Shown here: one piece after another, positions 5,946 through 6,622 of the stretch | Position numbering within the stretch: position 1 is the stretch's first letter | Layout: each line of letters begins with the position of its first letter | NCBI GenBank assembly: GCA_023387775.1 | Contig: JAEWHN010000267.1 | Span: 1 to 6,622 of the forward strand | Source of the DNA: Pseudomonadota bacterium | Lineage (GTDB): Bacteria > Pseudomonadota > Alphaproteobacteria > Rhizobiales > Rhizobiaceae | Direction of reading: 5' to 3' | DNA length: 6,622 bases | Notes under the pieces: generated by a model | Told to the model about the DNA's origin: nothing | What the model saw: the letters and a program-made list of their open reading frames with translations, nothing else | The model's database searches: none | Made by a program: the position numbers and the translations under genes

Positions 5946-5981
5946 CTATTGCAGTGCAACATAACGACTATTGCACTGCAG
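5946..5981. promoter_or_regulatory. Double palindromic operator-like element
   Basis: TTGCAGTGCAA (5949-5959) is a perfect palindrome around one central base. A second copy, TTGCACTGCAG (5971-5981), is nearly palindromic. The block CTATTGCA repeats directly at 5946 and 5968, exactly 22 bases apart, about two helical turns, and the two copies also pair as a 10-bp inverted repeat (5950-5959 with 5971-5980). This is the layout of two dimer-binding sites on one DNA face. TGC-rich motifs of this kind resemble what I recall for PhaR/PhbF-type regulators, but that match is only suggestive. It lies downstream of the candidate promoter at 5851, where binding would repress. Confidence 0.5.
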
Positions 5982-6197
5982 CAGCCGGAGGGACGTTTGC
6001 GCTTGCCTTGCCAAATGTTCTGACTTAGCCTCCCAGTGTTTCCGGCTTCAAGGACGTCGCTATCATCAGGGAAACGCGACGCTCCATCGTAGTCCAAGTG
6101 AGGTGGGCGGTATCGGTGCCCTCCGTCCATGCTTGACTTAGGTCGTGACACGCTGCCGGAAACATTCCCCGCCAGGCCGCTTGGGCAAGCCCCCTAT

Positions 6198-6229
6198 GGG
6201 CGAGGATTGATTGGGCGAGATGATTGATT
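6198..6229 (+). repeat. Imperfect tandem repeat in the xoxF leader
   Basis: GGGCGAGGATTGATT (6198-6212) is followed immediately by GGGCGAGATGATTGATT (6213-6229), which differs by a two-base insertion. The second copy ends 14 bases before the xoxF ribosome site, so the repeat probably lies in the untranslated leader and could affect translation or bind a regulator. Confidence 0.5.
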
Positions 6230-6243
6230 CCTGACTGCAACCC

Positions 6244-6250
6244 GGGAGGA
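6244..6250 (+). promoter_or_regulatory. Ribosome binding site of xoxF
   Basis: GGGAGGA lies five bases before the ATG at 6256 and fixes this as the start; the resulting protein begins with a proper signal peptide. Confidence 0.8.
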
Positions 6251-6255
6251 TTTCA

Positions 6256-6622
6256 ATGCGTGCATTCAACAAAGCTGTTTGCCTGCCAATTGCCGCCGCG
6301 CTGCTGACATGCGCGTCGGCTTATGGCGTATGGGCAAACGATGACCTGCAGAAACTTGCTGCGGATTCAAAGAACTGGGCGATGCCCACCGGCGACTATG
6401 CCAATACCCGCTATTCAAAACTGAATCAGATCACCAAGGACAATGTGAAGGACCTCCAGGTCAAATGGATGTTCTCCACCGGCGTGCTGCGCGGACATGA
6501 AGGCGGGCCTTTGGTAATCGGCGACGTGATGTATGTGCACGCGCCCTTCCCCAACACGGTATACGCTCTCGATCTGAACAACGACGGGAGGATTCTGTGG
6601 AGGTATGAACCCAAACAGGATC
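6256..6622 (+). CDS. xoxF: XoxF-type (lanthanide-dependent) PQQ methanol dehydrogenase, N-terminal part (3' end outside window)
   Basis: The first 122 codons of a large periplasmic quinoprotein are present; the family is normally about 600 residues. XoxF oxidises methanol (and often formaldehyde) using PQQ and a light lanthanide, passing electrons to cytochrome c. Residues 1-27 form a signal peptide (hydrophobic 8-22, cleavage after VWA). The mature start NDDLQKLAADSKNW is followed by GDYANTRYSKLNQI, STGVLRGHEGGPLVIG and MYVHAPFPNTVYALDL, the first beta-propeller blade pattern of this family. E82, in RGHEG, becomes Glu55 of the predicted mature chain, the same number as a PQQ-contacting Glu in MxaF. 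GDYANTRYSKL, VLRGHEGGPL and YALDL read as XoxF, not calcium-type MxaF (which has NGHEGAPL and FALGL). The adjacent-Cys pair and the extra lanthanide Asp lie outside the window, so the XoxF call rests on N-terminal similarity. Confidence 0.93.
   Translation, partial: MRAFNKAVCLPIAAALLTCASAYGVWANDDLQKLAADSKNWAMPTGDYANTRYSKLNQITKDNVKDLQVKWMFSTGVLRGHEGGPLVIGDVMYVHAPFPNTVYALDLNNDGRILWRYEPKQD

Larger units (their letters stand above)
5524..6255. other. 732-base intergenic region between the divergent four-Cys protein gene and xoxF
   Basis: No gene with convincing support lies here. Its middle (about 5740-5960) is clearly richer in A+T than the rest of the window (38 of 60 bases in 5821-5880). It must contain the promoters of both divergent genes. 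It carries an 8-bp inverted repeat (5783-5824), a good sigma-70-like promoter (5851-5879), a double palindrome (5946-5981), a pair of 10-base inverted repeats (6037-6046 and 6155-6164), and a tandem repeat next to the xoxF ribosome site. On the minus strand TTGGCA (5652-5647) with TATACT (5627-5622), spacer 19, is a weak promoter candidate for the four-Cys gene. A 103-codon open frame (5653-5964) is described under findings. Confidence 0.7.

Noticed and set aside
5891..6240. Minus-strand open frames (86 and 71 codons) in the xoxF upstream region
   Set aside because: No ribosome site, no recognisable motif, and they overlap each other and the repeat-rich regulatory region.
6426..6614. 62-codon minus-strand frame inside xoxF
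   Set aside because: It is a shadow of the xoxF coding sequence, which matches the family throughout on the plus strand.

Overview
The window looks like chromosome or megaplasmid DNA of a GC-rich alphaproteobacterium, most likely Hyphomicrobiales (Mesorhizobium/Sinorhizobium-like). The evidence is high GC codon use, ATGA stop/start overlaps, a cytochrome c of the alphaproteobacterial c2/c550 type, and a XoxF-type methanol dehydrogenase whose N-terminus resembles rhizobial XoxF. All assignments come from reading the sequence and recalling families; no database was searched.

Layout. Positions 1-1541 (+) hold the end of ribulose-phosphate 3-epimerase, a thioredoxin/peroxiredoxin-fold protein and a phosphoglycolate phosphatase, tightly packed as one operon. 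Positions 1613-1996 (-) hold a small periplasmic class I cytochrome c that converges on that operon, with a short inverted repeat between the two. Positions 1997-2342 are a divergent promoter region. Positions 2343-5140 (+) form a second operon: a 69-residue Cys-containing protein of unknown function, a Tat-type periplasmic substrate-binding protein, an ABC permease and an ABC ATPase of the SsuABC/TauABC/NMT1 class. Positions 5179-5523 (-) encode a 114-residue secreted four-Cys protein. Positions 5524-6255 are a 732-base partly AT-rich intergenic region with several inverted and direct repeats. Positions 6256 to the end (+) hold the first 122 codons of xoxF.

How it may fit together (inference). 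Epimerase plus phosphoglycolate phosphatase is the pair expected beside a RuBisCO (cbb) operon, and I recall that Sinorhizobium meliloti pSymB carries cbb, pqq and xoxF genes near each other. The window would then be the junction of an autotrophic methanol-oxidation island. XoxF oxidises methanol in the periplasm, electrons leave through c-type cytochromes, the carbon is oxidised to CO2, and CO2 is refixed by the Calvin cycle, with 2-phosphoglycolate removed by Gph. The ABC transporter and the two small Cys proteins between the two modules have no established function. They are the most interesting part of the window: candidates for uptake or handling of something XoxF metabolism needs (a lanthanide complex, a cofactor or a C1 substrate), but nothing in the sequence identifies the ligand.

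No rRNA, tRNA, CRISPR array, transposase or insertion sequence was seen.
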